Source of the DNA: Burkholderiales bacterium | GTDB taxonomy: Bacteria; Pseudomonadota; Gammaproteobacteria; Burkholderiales; Burkholderiaceae_C | Assembly (NCBI GenBank): GCA_016195825.1 | Contig: JACPYV010000207.1 | Location: 1 to 32,724 of the forward strand | Length of the DNA: 32,724 bases | Direction: 5' to 3' | In this document: positions 1 to 8,648 of the stretch, piece after piece | Layout of the letters: every line of letters begins with the position of its first letter | Numbering within the stretch: position 1 is the stretch's first letter | Made by a program: the position numbers and the translations under genes | Notes under the pieces: model-generated | What the model saw: the letters and a program-made list of their open reading frames with translations, nothing else | Database searches by the model: none | Told to the model about the DNA's origin: nothing

Positions 1-1
1 A

Positions 2-1070
2 CTCAACGGCGCCACCGTCAACGCCAACCTCGGCACCGGCGCGCTGACCAGCAACGGCGCCGTGGCCCTCAACGGCACGTCCGCCGCCGGCACCGTCAAC
101 GTCGCCAGCGGCACGCTGACCCTGGGCGCGCCGGGCCGGCTCACCGGCCTGCCGGCCACGGCCGTCAACACCGCCGCCCGCCTCGTGCTGGCCGGCAACG
201 AAACGCTGGCCGGGCTGACCGGCGCCGGCAACGTCGACCTCGGTGCCGCCACGCTGGCCCTGCAATGCGCCACCAGCTGCGACTTCGCCGGCGTCATCGG
301 CGGCAGCGGCGGCCTGAGCAACCAGGGCCCCGGCAGCCAGGGCCTGAGCGGCGTCAACACCTACACCGGCGCCACCACGGTCGTTGCCGGCACGCTGCGC
401 CTGAGCGGCGCCGAGCGGCTGGCCTCGGCCACCACGCTGAGCATCGCCAGCGGCGCCGGCCTGCAGCTCGACGCCGCCCAGCATGTCGCGTCGCTCGATG
501 TGTCGGGCACCCTGTCCGGTGCGGGCACGGTCACGGCGCCCACCTACGCGCTGAACAACGGCGCGGTCGTCACCGCCAACCTCGGCGCCGGCGCGCTGAC
601 CAGCAACGGCAACGTCGCCCTCGGCGGCACCGCCGCGGCCGGCACCGTCAGCGTCGCCACCGGCACGTTGAGCCTGGGTTCCGCCGACCGCCTAGCCGAC
701 ACCGCCGCCGTCAGCATCGCCAGTGCGGCCACGCTGCAGCTCAATGGCAACGACACCGTGGGCAGCCTCACCACCGCCGGCACACTGGCCAGGACCGGCG
801 CCGGCGACACACTGACCGCCGCCACGACCACCGCCAGCAACGGCGCCCACCTGGTCGCCAACCTCGGCAGCGGCACGCTGGACACCAGCGGCAACGTGCT
901 GCTGTCCGGCAACGCCGGCGTGCAGACCCTGCGCGTCAACGGCGGCACGCTGCAGCTGGACGGCAGCAACCAGCTGGGCGATGCCCCGGCCGCCACGCTG
1001 GCTGCCGGCGCCACGCTGGCACTTTCGGGCGATCAGTCGCTGGGCAGCCTGGCCGGCGCGGGCGCCATCG
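2..1070 (+). repeat. Degenerate long repeats in the exoprotein gene (three copies)
   Basis: A longer unit of roughly 78 codons containing ANLGxGxLxxxG then a GTLxLG strand occurs at about 2-235, 551-785 and 833-1070. The first two are offset by exactly 552 bases (184 codons) and share ALTSNG and AAGTV/SAAGTV segments; the third is 282 bases further and more diverged. The pattern suggests growth of the gene by internal duplication. Confidence 0.6.
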
Positions 1071-2989
1071 CCTCCACCGGCGGCACGCTGAGCGTCGGCA
1101 GCCGTGGCGACAGCCAGTACGACGGCGTCTACAGCGGCAGCGGGCAGCTGCGCAAGGATGGCAGCGGCACCCTGATCCTGGCTGGCAATAACAGCTACAG
1201 CGGCGCCACCACCATCGCCGCCGGCACGCTGCAGCTCGGCACCGGCGCCACCAGCGGCACCCTGGGCAGCGGCGGCGCCATCGCCAACGCCTGCCTGCTG
1301 CGCGTCAACCGCAGCGACAGCCTGACGCTGGCCAACGCCATCGGCGGCAGCGGCGCGCTGGCGCAGAGCGGCAGCGGCACGCTGGTGCTGACAGGCAGCA
1401 ACAGCTACACCGGCACCACCACCATCGCCGCCGGCACGCTGCAGGTCGGCGCCGACGGCACCCAGGGCAACCTGGGCAGCGGCGCCGTCAGCAACGCCGG
1501 CCTGCTGCGCCTGCAACGCAGCGACGCCGTCAGCCTGAGCCAGACCGTCACCGGCACCGGCAGCGTGGAGCAGGCCGGCACCGGCACGCTGACGCTGGAC
1601 ACCGCGCTGCAGACCACCGGCACCACCAAGGTCAGCCGTGGCAGCCTGGTCACGCCGGGCGACGAACGCATTGCCAACGGCAGCAGCGTCATCGTCGACG
1701 CCGGTGCCGTGCTCAAGCTAGGCGGCAACGAGACCCTGGCCGCGCTGACCAGCGCCGGCAACGTCGAGCTCAAGGGCAACCTGACGAGCAGCGGCGACGT
1801 GAAGGTCAGCGGCACGCTGGGCCTGACCGGCACCGGCGCGCAAAGCCTGACCGTCAGCCACCTGGAAGCCAACAACGCCGGCAACACGCTGGGCAGCCAG
1901 GCGCTGTCGCTGAACGCGCAGTCCGTGCAGCTGAAGACCGGCGACACCGCCGCGCTCAAGCTCGGCACGGTCAACCTCGCGGCGGACTCCAGCATCTCGG
2001 CTGGCACCATCGCGCTGACCGGCGACGTCACGCTGACGGGCGGCACCGCCACCCTCGTGGCCGCCGCCGCGCCCGCGCAGTACACGCCCGAGGCCGGCAA
2101 GCAGGCCGCCAATGGTCAGCAGATCGCCATCGCTGACGCCACCATCAGCCAGACCGGCGGCCTCATCCGGGCCACCGGCGGCGCGCTGGCGCTGCAGGCC
2201 AAGGGTGGTGGGTCCATCCTGCTGCTGGACGGCGCGGCCAACGACCTCAGCGGCGGCATCTCCGCCGTCAGTGGCACCGCCGGGTCGGCGTGGAACGCCA
2301 ATTCCGCGACCAACGTGACCCAGCAGAGCCGCATCAGCCTCAGCGGCGACACCGTGCGCGTCAACGGTGCAGGTGTCGAGGGCGACCTCATCACCCTCGA
2401 CGCCGCCAAGCTCAGCACGGCCAGCAACACCAGCGTCATCCGCGCCCGCTTGCCCTACAGCCCGCAGATCGGCTTCGCCGTGCAGCTGCCGGGCCTCACG
2501 CTGAAGATGCGCGACGCAGCCTTCACGCAGACCTACAGCTTCGGCGGCCCCGGCGATGGCAACGCGCTGGCCACCGACGTCGGCAGCAGTGCCACCATCG
2601 CGCCGTCGGGCTTCGTCACCGTGCTGCCCAAGAAGCCCACGGCCCTGGGCTCCACCGCCATCTACGTCAGCGGCCCGCCCGCCGGCACCAACGGCTACCG
2701 GCTGTTCTACGACGGCGCCAGCCGCAAGTCCGAAGTGCCGCTGGTGTACAACGGTGCCGCGCCGTCCACCCCCGAAGCGCAAGGCTCCATCTCCGCCACT
2801 GTCGCGGTGTCGGAAGGCGCCCGCAAGGACCGCTTCGAGGAAGCCGTGCGCACCGAGAACGTCGCCATCCGCCTGCGCTCCGGTGTCATCGCGGAAGTCG
2901 GCGCCGGCCGGCCCGCCACGGTCGGCAGGGAAGGTATCCGCCCGCCTGAGGGCTGCAACCCCACGGCCGAACTGGGCTGCGAAAAATGA
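2..2989 (+). CDS. Large repeat exoprotein, probable TpsA/filamentous-haemagglutinin-like adhesin (3' part, 5' end outside window)
   Basis: The reading frame is open from the left edge, so at least 995 residues of a larger protein are visible; its start and any signal or TPS secretion domain lie upstream. The visible part is rich in Gly, Ala, Thr, Ser and Asn, with degenerate beta-strand repeats. At least three stretches match the autotransporter-associated beta-strand repeat (pattern GSGTLxLxGxNxYxGxTTIAAGTL), which forms right-handed beta-helices. The last ~330 residues are non-repetitive. No C-terminal beta-barrel follows, so a classical type V autotransporter is unlikely; a two-partner-secreted surface protein fits better (inference, no TpsB gene in view). 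The tail carries two cysteines, C-x7-C, ending three residues from the stop. The stop overlaps the caspase gene start (ATGA). Function as adhesin is inferred from the family only. Confidence 0.75.
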   Translation, partial: LNGATVNANLGTGALTSNGAVALNGTSAAGTVNVASGTLTLGAPGRLTGLPATAVNTAARLVLAGNETLAGLTGAGNVDLGAATLALQCATSCDFAGVIGGSGGLSNQGPGSQGLSGVNTYTGATTVVAGTLRLSGAERLASATTLSIASGAGLQLDAAQHVASLDVSGTLSGAGTVTAPTYALNNGAVVTANLGAGALTSNGNVALGGTAAAGTVSVATGTLSLGSADRLADTAAVSIASAATLQLNGNDTVGSLTTAGTLARTGAGDTLTAATTTASNGAHLVANLGSGTLDTSGNVLLSGNAGVQTLRVNGGTLQLDGSNQLGDAPAATLAAGATLALSGDQSLGSLAGAGAIASTGGTLSVGSRGDSQYDGVYSGSGQLRKDGSGTLILAGNNSYSGATTIAAGTLQLGTGATSGTLGSGGAIANACLLRVNRSDSLTLANAIGGSGALAQSGSGTLVLTGSNSYTGTTTIAAGTLQVGADGTQGNLGSGAVSNAGLLRLQRSDAVSLSQTVTGTGSVEQAGTGTLTLDTALQTTGTTKVSRGSLVTPGDERIANGSSVIVDAGAVLKLGGNETLAALTSAGNVELKGNLTSSGDVKVSGTLGLTGTGAQSLTVSHLEANNAGNTLGSQALSLNAQSVQLKTGDTAALKLGTVNLAADSSISAGTIALTGDVTLTGGTATLVAAAAPAQYTPEAGKQAANGQQIAIADATISQTGGLIRATGGALALQAKGGGSILLLDGAANDLSGGISAVSGTAGSAWNANSATNVTQQSRISLSGDTVRVNGAGVEGDLITLDAAKLSTASNTSVIRARLPYSPQIGFAVQLPGLTLKMRDAAFTQTYSFGGPGDGNALATDVGSSATIAPSGFVTVLPKKPTALGSTAIYVSGPPAGTNGYRLFYDGASRKSEVPLVYNGAAPSTPEAQGSISATVAVSEGARKDRFEEAVRTENVAIRLRSGVIAEVGAGRPATVGREGIRPPEGCNPTAELGCEK
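1147..1450 (+). repeat. Autotransporter-associated beta-strand repeats, two best copies
   Basis: Two closely similar units encode GSGTLILAGNNSYSG..TTIAAGTLQLG (1147-1240) and GSGTLVLTGSNSYTG..TTIAAGTLQVG (1357-1450). They are 210 bases (70 codons) apart and share long near-identical DNA around the TTIAAGTLQ segment. Weaker copies are at about 304-402 and 1566-1650. They are coding repeats of the exoprotein. Confidence 0.8.
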
Positions 2990-4392
2990 GTCTTCAACCG
3001 GAGTCCTCCTCCATGACCGCCCACCGCCCCGGCAAGATCCGCCGCCGCACCGTGCTGGAGTCGCTGCCCAGCCTGCTCGCCGGTGTGCCGGTGCTGGCTC
3101 AGGCGCAAGGCGGTGCAGACACTGCCCCGCCGTCGCGGCTGGCGCTGCTGGTCGGCAACCGTGAGTACCCTGAGCCCGACGACCTGCCACCCACGCACAA
3201 GAACGTGCAGGACCTGCGCCACGCGCTGGAGCAGCGCGGCTTCAGCGTCACCGATGCACTCGACGTCGACGCCGCCAAGACCCGCCAGGCCATCGAAGGC
3301 TTCGCGGCCAGCGTCAAGGCTGGCCCGCCCGACACCGTCGCCTTCTTCTACTTCACCGGCCACGGCCTGCAGCTGGACGCCGAGAGCCTGCTGGTAGGCG
3401 CCGGCACCAGCCCCAAGGCCAAGGCCGAGGTGCTGGGGCGCAGCAGCGTCAGCGTCATCAAGGACGTCGTCCAACGCATGCCCAGCCGCCCCGACGCGCT
3501 GACCATCGCCGTCATCGACGCCTGCCGCACCAACATCCGCGCGGCCGTGCAGGCCAGCGACGGCCTGAACCAGATCGAGGTGCCGCCCGGCTTCCTGGTC
3601 GCCTTCTCCACCGGCGCCGGCAAGCCGGCCATTGCGCCCGCATCGGCCAACCTGAGCACCTTCTACACAGCCTCCCTCGTCAAACTGCTCAACTCCGCCG
3701 ACGAGGAAGCCACCTGGTCCGACTTCTTCTCCATCGTGCGGCTGGACGTGCTCAACGTCATGCGCAACCACCCGGTCGAAGCCGTGCGGGCGCTGGCGCA
3801 GGACTCCTTCATCGCCAAGGACGTGCGCCGCGGCGTGACGCTGGCCCGCCCGCGCCCCAAAGCCGACACGCCCCCGCCGCCCGCGCCTCCGCGCGAACCC
3901 GACGACCTGGAGGATTGGGCCGCCGTGGAGAAGAGCATCTGGCCGCAAGAGGTCTCGCAGCTGGCTGACGGCTATCTGCAGCGCCACCCCAAGGGCCGCC
4001 GCGCGCTCGCCGCGCTGGCGGCGCGCGAAGGCGCCAAGGAGGCCAACCAGGTGCTACGCCGCGCCGACGTGCGCCTGTACCGCACCGCCTTCAACGCCGG
4101 CGACGGCGCGCCCGAGGACCTGCTGGCCGACATCCACAAGTCTGCCCGCGGCGACAAGGACGCCGCCGCCCGCGTGGCGCGCCGATACCGCGAGGGCGGC
4201 GCCCAGCCCACGCCGGGCCGCTACGAAGGCTGGCTGCAATACGCCGCTGGGCTGGGCAACGGCATCGCCGCCTACGAGCTGGCGCTGCACTACCGCCGCA
4301 GCGCCCAGCCACTGCTGGCCGCGCAGTTCGAGTCGCGGGCCCGCGAGCTCGGCTACACGCCGCCGCCGACGCTGGATCACTATCGCAAATAA
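2986..4392 (+). CDS. Caspase-family (peptidase C14) protein with Tat-like signal
   Basis: 468 residues. A caspase-like domain spans about residues 50-280: the beta-strand LALLVGN, the catalytic-histidine motif FYFTGHG (His126) and the catalytic-cysteine motif VIDACR (Cys180). Both dyad residues are present, so an active cysteine peptidase is expected. The N-terminus has twin arginines (RRRTVLE) before a hydrophobic stretch and an AQA cleavage-like site near residue 40, suggesting Tat export to the periplasm. After a Pro-rich linker (about 285-305) the C-terminal ~160 residues are helical and resemble TPR/Sel1-type repeats. The first ATG overlaps the upstream stop (ATGA) but has no Shine-Dalgarno; a second ATG at 3013 has GGAG nine bases upstream and may be the real start. 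The coupling suggests the two proteins act together; substrate unknown. Confidence 0.82.
   Translation: MSLQPESSSMTAHRPGKIRRRTVLESLPSLLAGVPVLAQAQGGADTAPPSRLALLVGNREYPEPDDLPPTHKNVQDLRHALEQRGFSVTDALDVDAAKTRQAIEGFAASVKAGPPDTVAFFYFTGHGLQLDAESLLVGAGTSPKAKAEVLGRSSVSVIKDVVQRMPSRPDALTIAVIDACRTNIRAAVQASDGLNQIEVPPGFLVAFSTGAGKPAIAPASANLSTFYTASLVKLLNSADEEATWSDFFSIVRLDVLNVMRNHPVEAVRALAQDSFIAKDVRRGVTLARPRPKADTPPPPAPPREPDDLEDWAAVEKSIWPQEVSQLADGYLQRHPKGRRALAALAAREGAKEANQVLRRADVRLYRTAFNAGDGAPEDLLADIHKSARGDKDAAARVARRYREGGAQPTPGRYEGWLQYAAGLGNGIAAYELALHYRRSAQPLLAAQFESRARELGYTPPPTLDHYRK
3000..3003 (+). promoter_or_regulatory. Ribosome binding site favouring the second ATG of the caspase gene
   Basis: GGAG lies nine bases before ATG 3013. 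The first ATG at 2986 has no such motif, only overlap with the upstream stop. The alternative start removes nine residues and keeps the twin-arginine signal. Confidence 0.5.
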
Positions 4393-4469
4393 GCCCGTCC
4401 GCGGCGGGACCGCCCGCGCCGGCCTCGCCTAAAGTGGCGGGCTCATCCCCGCGCCCCGCGTCGCAAGCA

Positions 4470-6155
4470 ATGACCGACACCCGCCCAGGCCCGCTAGACC
4501 CCACGCTGGTCGCCGTCATCGAAGCCGGCTGGCCAGAGATGGTGACCCGGCTGGCCGACCGGCGCGAGGCTTTCGTCGCGCGCGCCGGCGAGCAGGCCCG
4601 CCAGCAGGGGCTGGCCGACACCGACAGCGCCGCGCGCTACCTGAACCTGTGCTTTGCTTTCGGCCCGGCCTTCGAGACCCGGCCGGAGAACGAATGGGCG
4701 CTGGCCTTGCTGGTGGACGAGCGGCTGGGCAACGGGGTCAAGCTGCACCAGCTGGTGCTGGCCGGCGCTGAGGAACTGGTGCGCCGCGGCGGCGAAGCGC
4801 AAGCCCTGCGGGCATCCGACGCCCGGCTGCTGGATGCGCTCGACAGGGTGCGCGGTGCCGACGCTCCGCCGCTGCCGCGCCGTGCCTGCGACATCGAGGC
4901 ACTGGAGTTCCGCGCACTGGACCTCGACTGGCGCCGCGAGTATCGGCTCGAGGGCGGCGCCTGGCAGCACCTGCCCGGGCCGCCCGCGCCGCCGCCGCTG
5001 CGGGTGGACGCCACCCACCCGGCTGTGACGCGCCTGTGCCTGCTGAGCCAGGCCGCCAGCGAGGGGCAGCAGACCCGGCTGCAGGTCCGCCAGGCGGCGC
5101 ATGGCCAATGCGGGCTGGCCGTGCCGCACCCGCAGCTGCGCTGGCTGGGCGGCCACGGGCTGATGGCTGCCCAGGGCCATGCCGCGCAGACCACCAGTTG
5201 GTCCGTGGCCGCGCTGCCACCGCCCGCCGCGCCGCAAGGCTGGGGCGCGCTGCTGCTGCAGGAACCTTCGCCGGAACTCACACTGCTGGAGCTGAACAGC
5301 TGCGGCCTGCGCGACCGCGGCGTGCCGCTGGGCTCACAGCACATCCAGCTGTGGGCATGGCCGGCCCAGCAGTGGCTGCTGACCTGGCAGCGTGACCGCC
5401 TGCTGGAGCAGACCTGGCCGCGCCAAACGTCTGCCGTGCCGCCGCCGCCCGCGTCCCAGGGCCTGCGCCTGCGGCTGGCCCGCGACGGCGCCCCGCGTGC
5501 GGCGCCGCGCTGGGCCGAAGGCCTGGGGCCAGGACTGGAGAACGCCCTGCTGGCCGGCGCCGAACGGCTGTTCGCCGCCTGGTCTGCCAGCGCGCAGTCG
5601 CCACGCATGAGCCTGCGCGCCGGGCTTTTCAACGGCCACGCGGCCGTGACCTGGGGCCTGCGCGAGGGCGCCGACGGCCTGGCCGGCGACCCGCTCCTGC
5701 GGGTCGTGGGTGACTTCAAGCTGGGCATGACGCTGGACCTGCTACTGAACGGAGAGATCGAGCAGGCCGGCGCGCGCACGCAGCTGAGCCTGCGCATCGC
5801 ACTAGCCACCGAGCTGGCGCTGCAACTGTCGCGCGAGACCGCCGAGCCGCCGCTGGCCGAGGCGCTGGCGCCCGTGCAGCAGGCCATCCGCTGCCCGGTC
5901 ACGCTGGAGTTCGCGCCCATCGCCGGCGAGACCGGCCTTCTGTGGAGCGAGTTCGGTCCTGCCACCGGCGCGCTGGTCGGTGCCTTCGGGCTGCGGCCAC
6001 GCCCCGAGGGCGGCGGTGCCTGGCAGTGGTTCCTGCAGCTGGCGCTGGAGCCCGTCGTGGCACCGATGGCCGTGCAGGACCCGCTGCTGGGCCGGAGCAG
6101 CCAGCACGTGGCGCTGCTGGGTTCGCTACCGCTGCTGGACTGGAGCCTGGGCTGA
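4470..6155 (+). CDS. Conserved-looking protein of unknown function next to T6SS cluster
   Basis: 561 residues from ATG 4470; a GTG at 4434 in the same frame would add 12. I do not recognise the family. The first ~140 residues look helical and include YLNLCFAFGPAFETRPENEW and a KLHQLVLAGAEELVRR helix. The middle is rich in Pro, Trp and Gln, and the last ~190 residues look like an alternating strand/helix domain. There is no signal peptide or membrane segment, so it is probably cytoplasmic. The stop overlaps the next start by one base (TGATG), so the two are translated together. With tagH only ~75 bases after the second gene, a T6SS accessory or regulatory role is possible, but this rests on position alone. 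Neither candidate start has a clear ribosome binding site. Confidence 0.7.
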   Translation: MTDTRPGPLDPTLVAVIEAGWPEMVTRLADRREAFVARAGEQARQQGLADTDSAARYLNLCFAFGPAFETRPENEWALALLVDERLGNGVKLHQLVLAGAEELVRRGGEAQALRASDARLLDALDRVRGADAPPLPRRACDIEALEFRALDLDWRREYRLEGGAWQHLPGPPAPPPLRVDATHPAVTRLCLLSQAASEGQQTRLQVRQAAHGQCGLAVPHPQLRWLGGHGLMAAQGHAAQTTSWSVAALPPPAAPQGWGALLLQEPSPELTLLELNSCGLRDRGVPLGSQHIQLWAWPAQQWLLTWQRDRLLEQTWPRQTSAVPPPPASQGLRLRLARDGAPRAAPRWAEGLGPGLENALLAGAERLFAAWSASAQSPRMSLRAGLFNGHAAVTWGLREGADGLAGDPLLRVVGDFKLGMTLDLLLNGEIEQAGARTQLSLRIALATELALQLSRETAEPPLAEALAPVQQAIRCPVTLEFAPIAGETGLLWSEFGPATGALVGAFGLRPRPEGGGAWQWFLQLALEPVVAPMAVQDPLLGRSSQHVALLGSLPLLDWSLG

Positions 6156-6937
6156 TGGAACGCTTGCTGGTCCTGCGCTTGCAAACCCGTGGCGTGGCTG
6201 CGCAGGCCTGCCTCAACGGCTTCACGCTTGCGCAACTGCCGGCCGCGGGCGGTGTGCAGATACTCGCCGTGCACGAGTACACGCTGGCCGGCGCGAACCG
6301 GCTGGAGCTGGTCATCGAGCCCCAGGTCGCCGCGACCGAGCCCCGCCTGGCCGAGGGGCCTCGGTTCGCGCGCCTCCAACTGCTGCTGCCGCGCGTGGGC
6401 CAGGCCGCCAGCGACGAGCAGTCGCGCTGCCTGGCCACGCTGGACTGGGCCGTCGAGGACGGCGAGCTCTACCGCGCGCCGACCGTCGTGCAGCAAGAGG
6501 TCGACATCCCAGTCAAGTTCCCGCGATGGCGCTGGCAGGACGCGCCGCCGCTGCCCGAGCTGGGCACGCTGGCCGCGCCGGTGCTGGCGTTCGCCCAGGA
6601 GCAGGCCGTGGCGCTGGCCAAGGGCGACCCCGAGCCCTGGCTGGTCGCGGCGCGGCTGCGCTTCGAGGAGCTGGCCGCGGCCTACCAGCGCAAGCCCGCT
6701 GACGACCTGGCCCGCTGGCGGGCACGGGTGCAGCTGCTGCATGCGCAAAAGGCCTTGCGCGGCCCGCTGCCCACCGCGTCGACGCTGATGCTCAAGCCCA
6801 CCGCCGACGGCCGGCTGGTGGAGTGCCTGACGACCGAAGGCGCGCCGCTGCTGCAGTTCAACCGGCCCGACGGCGGCCGCATCGCGCTGCCCATGCGCAT
6901 CGCCGTCGTGGAAGGCCGGCTCTACGTGCTGCGCTGA
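6155..6937 (+). CDS. Protein of unknown function, coupled to upstream gene
   Basis: 260 residues starting MERLLVLRLQ. ATG 6155 overlaps the upstream TGA by one base, and this start is preferred over a longer in-frame GTG at 5942 that would lie inside the previous gene. The N-terminal ~110 residues look like a beta-rich domain (alternating strands LVLRLQ, VQILAVHEY, RLELVIEP). A helical middle follows (about 150-205) and a short beta-rich C-terminus, with GRLVECL and GRLYVLR. No signal peptide, membrane segment or catalytic motif is seen. Family not recognised. It is encoded directly before tagH and probably works with its partner of 561 residues. Confidence 0.7.
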   Translation: MERLLVLRLQTRGVAAQACLNGFTLAQLPAAGGVQILAVHEYTLAGANRLELVIEPQVAATEPRLAEGPRFARLQLLLPRVGQAASDEQSRCLATLDWAVEDGELYRAPTVVQQEVDIPVKFPRWRWQDAPPLPELGTLAAPVLAFAQEQAVALAKGDPEPWLVAARLRFEELAAAYQRKPADDLARWRARVQLLHAQKALRGPLPTASTLMLKPTADGRLVECLTTEGAPLLQFNRPDGGRIALPMRIAVVEGRLYVLR

Positions 6938-7012
6938 GGGCGCCGGCGCGCAGGGCTGACGTATGCTCTTTACGGCTCATCGTGAGCACCATGGAACCAG
7001 GGGAAGCAGGGA

Positions 7013-8638
7013 ATGATCGTGCTGTGCGTGAGCAGCTACAACGGCGCACCCACCGAGCCGCGCGAAGCCAGCTTTGACGAGCTGGGCGGCACCATCGGCC
7101 GCGCCACCACCAACCAGTTGGTGCTGCCCGACCCCGACCGCACCATCTCGCGCGTGCACGCCCAGGTCGTGCTGCGCAACGGCGTCTTCGCCGTCGTCGA
7201 CCGCGGCAGCAACGCCATCAGCGTCAACGGCACGCCGCTCGGCAACGGCCGCGAGTCGCCGCTCAAGCCCGGCGACACGCTGGACATCGGCGGCTATGTG
7301 ATCCAGGTGCGCAAGGGCCACCAGACCATCGCCGCCGACCCCTTCGGCGATCTCTTCGGCGCACCGGCCTCGCGCCCGCCCGCACCCCGCCCCGCCCCGC
7401 CAGCATTCACGCCGGCACCGTTCACGCCGGCCCCATTCGCACCGGCCCCATTCGCACCGGCACCGTTCGCAGCACCCACCCCACCCCCACCGGCCGGCGC
7501 CATCCCCGCCGACTGGGACCCCTTCGCCCCCGATGTGCACACCAGTGCGCCGGGGCTGGACCTGGTCACCGCCAGGCCGAGCGACCCGCTGGGCCTGGGC
7601 GGGGCCGCGCAGCCGCCGATGTCGGCCGGACCGTCGCTGGACGACATGTTCGGGCTGGGTCCACTGGGCAGCGCACCGGCAGACCCGCTGGGCGTGCTCA
7701 GCGCCGCACCGGCCGCAGCCAACACCGCCGCCGACGGCGACCCGCTGCGCGCCTTGATGCAGCCCGCGCGCACGCCCCAGGCGGTCACCGCGGACCCGGT
7801 CTCGGACCTGCAGCTGCCCTGGCAGGCTGCGTTGACGCCGCCCTCCGTCCCTGCCCCCCCGGCCCCCAGCGGCGCCGTGCTGTCCTGGGACGATTCCATG
7901 CAGGACAACAAGGTCATCACACTGCCGGACGTGCGCCACATCGACGGCGGACTGGACCCCACGCCAGCCCCAAGCCGCGCTTCACCGGCCACGCCTCAAC
8001 CGTCAACGGCAGAAACCGGCGACACCACCGCGCTGCTGGACGCGCTGATGACCGGCCTGGGCCTGCCCACGACGCCGCTGCAGACCCTGACGCCGGCCAC
8101 CATGCAGCTGATCGGCGAGCTGCTTCGCGAGTCCACGCGCGGCGCCGTCGAGCTGCTGCGCGCCCGCGCGGCGCTCAAGCAAGAGGTGCGGGCGCAGATG
8201 ACCATGATCGTCACGCAGGGGAACAACCCGCTGAAGTTCTCGCCCACCGTGGAGGTGGCGCTGAACCACCTGCTGGGCCCGAAATCGACCGGCTTCATGC
8301 CGCCGGCGCGCGCGATGCGCGACGCCTTCGACGACCTGCGTGCCCACGAGATCGGCGTGATGGCCGGCATGCGCGCGGCGCTGGACGGCGTGCTGGCCCG
8401 CTTCGACCCGCAGGTGCTGGACAGCGCCATCACCAAGCGCGGCGCGCTGGCGTCGCTGCTGCCGGGCTCGCGCAAGGCCCAGCTGTGGGAGCAGTTCCAG
8501 CAGCTGTACACCCAGCTGTCGCGCGAGGCGGCGGACGACTTCCACACGCTCTTCGGCAGGGCCTTCCTGCAGGCCTACGAAGACCAGCTCTCGGCCCTGG
8601 AAGCCGAGCCCGGGCCCGGCCCCGCAGCACGTCGCTGA
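7013..8638 (+). CDS. tagH: T6SS-associated FHA-domain protein TagH (Fha)
   Basis: 541 residues. An N-terminal forkhead-associated domain (about 1-105) has the phosphothreonine-binding signature: Gly29-Arg30, Ser46-Arg47-x-His49, and Asn72 in SVNG. A long Pro/Ala linker (about 120-325) contains TPAPF/APAPF repeats. The C-terminal ~190 residues (about 340-530) match the TagH/Fha C-terminal region, with helices such as LIGELLRESTRGAVELLRAR and the NNPLKFSP motif. In T6SSs with PpkA and PppA, the FHA protein is bound when phosphorylated and licenses assembly (known for Pseudomonas Fha1); both partners are encoded nearby. ATG 7013 is preceded by GGGGAAGCAGGGA, a strong ribosome binding region. It begins the T6SS block. 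Confidence 0.92.
   Translation: MIVLCVSSYNGAPTEPREASFDELGGTIGRATTNQLVLPDPDRTISRVHAQVVLRNGVFAVVDRGSNAISVNGTPLGNGRESPLKPGDTLDIGGYVIQVRKGHQTIAADPFGDLFGAPASRPPAPRPAPPAFTPAPFTPAPFAPAPFAPAPFAAPTPPPPAGAIPADWDPFAPDVHTSAPGLDLVTARPSDPLGLGGAAQPPMSAGPSLDDMFGLGPLGSAPADPLGVLSAAPAAANTAADGDPLRALMQPARTPQAVTADPVSDLQLPWQAALTPPSVPAPPAPSGAVLSWDDSMQDNKVITLPDVRHIDGGLDPTPAPSRASPATPQPSTAETGDTTALLDALMTGLGLPTTPLQTLTPATMQLIGELLRESTRGAVELLRARAALKQEVRAQMTMIVTQGNNPLKFSPTVEVALNHLLGPKSTGFMPPARAMRDAFDDLRAHEIGVMAGMRAALDGVLARFDPQVLDSAITKRGALASLLPGSRKAQLWEQFQQLYTQLSREAADDFHTLFGRAFLQAYEDQLSALEAEPGPGPAARR
7409..7468 (+). repeat. Four tandem 15-base repeats in the tagH linker
   Basis: Four consecutive units encode TPAPF, TPAPF, APAPF, APAPF. 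They vary only at third positions and at the Thr/Ala codon. This is a coding microsatellite in a disordered linker, likely to change copy number between strains. Confidence 0.8.
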
Positions 8639-8648
8639 GGCAATCGGC

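Noticed and set aside
2..1650. Regular repeats considered as a CRISPR array or noncoding satellite
   Set aside because: Repeats are in frame, degenerate at third positions and encode beta-strand repeats; no unique spacers of constant size.
1718..3190. A 490-codon minus-strand open frame over the exoprotein and caspase
   Set aside because: Shadow of repeat-rich GC-rich coding DNA; no recognisable domain.
4637..6748. A 703-codon minus-strand open frame
   Set aside because: Its Arg/Ser/Pro-rich composition is that of a shadow frame, and the plus-strand genes have coherent domains and coupled junctions.
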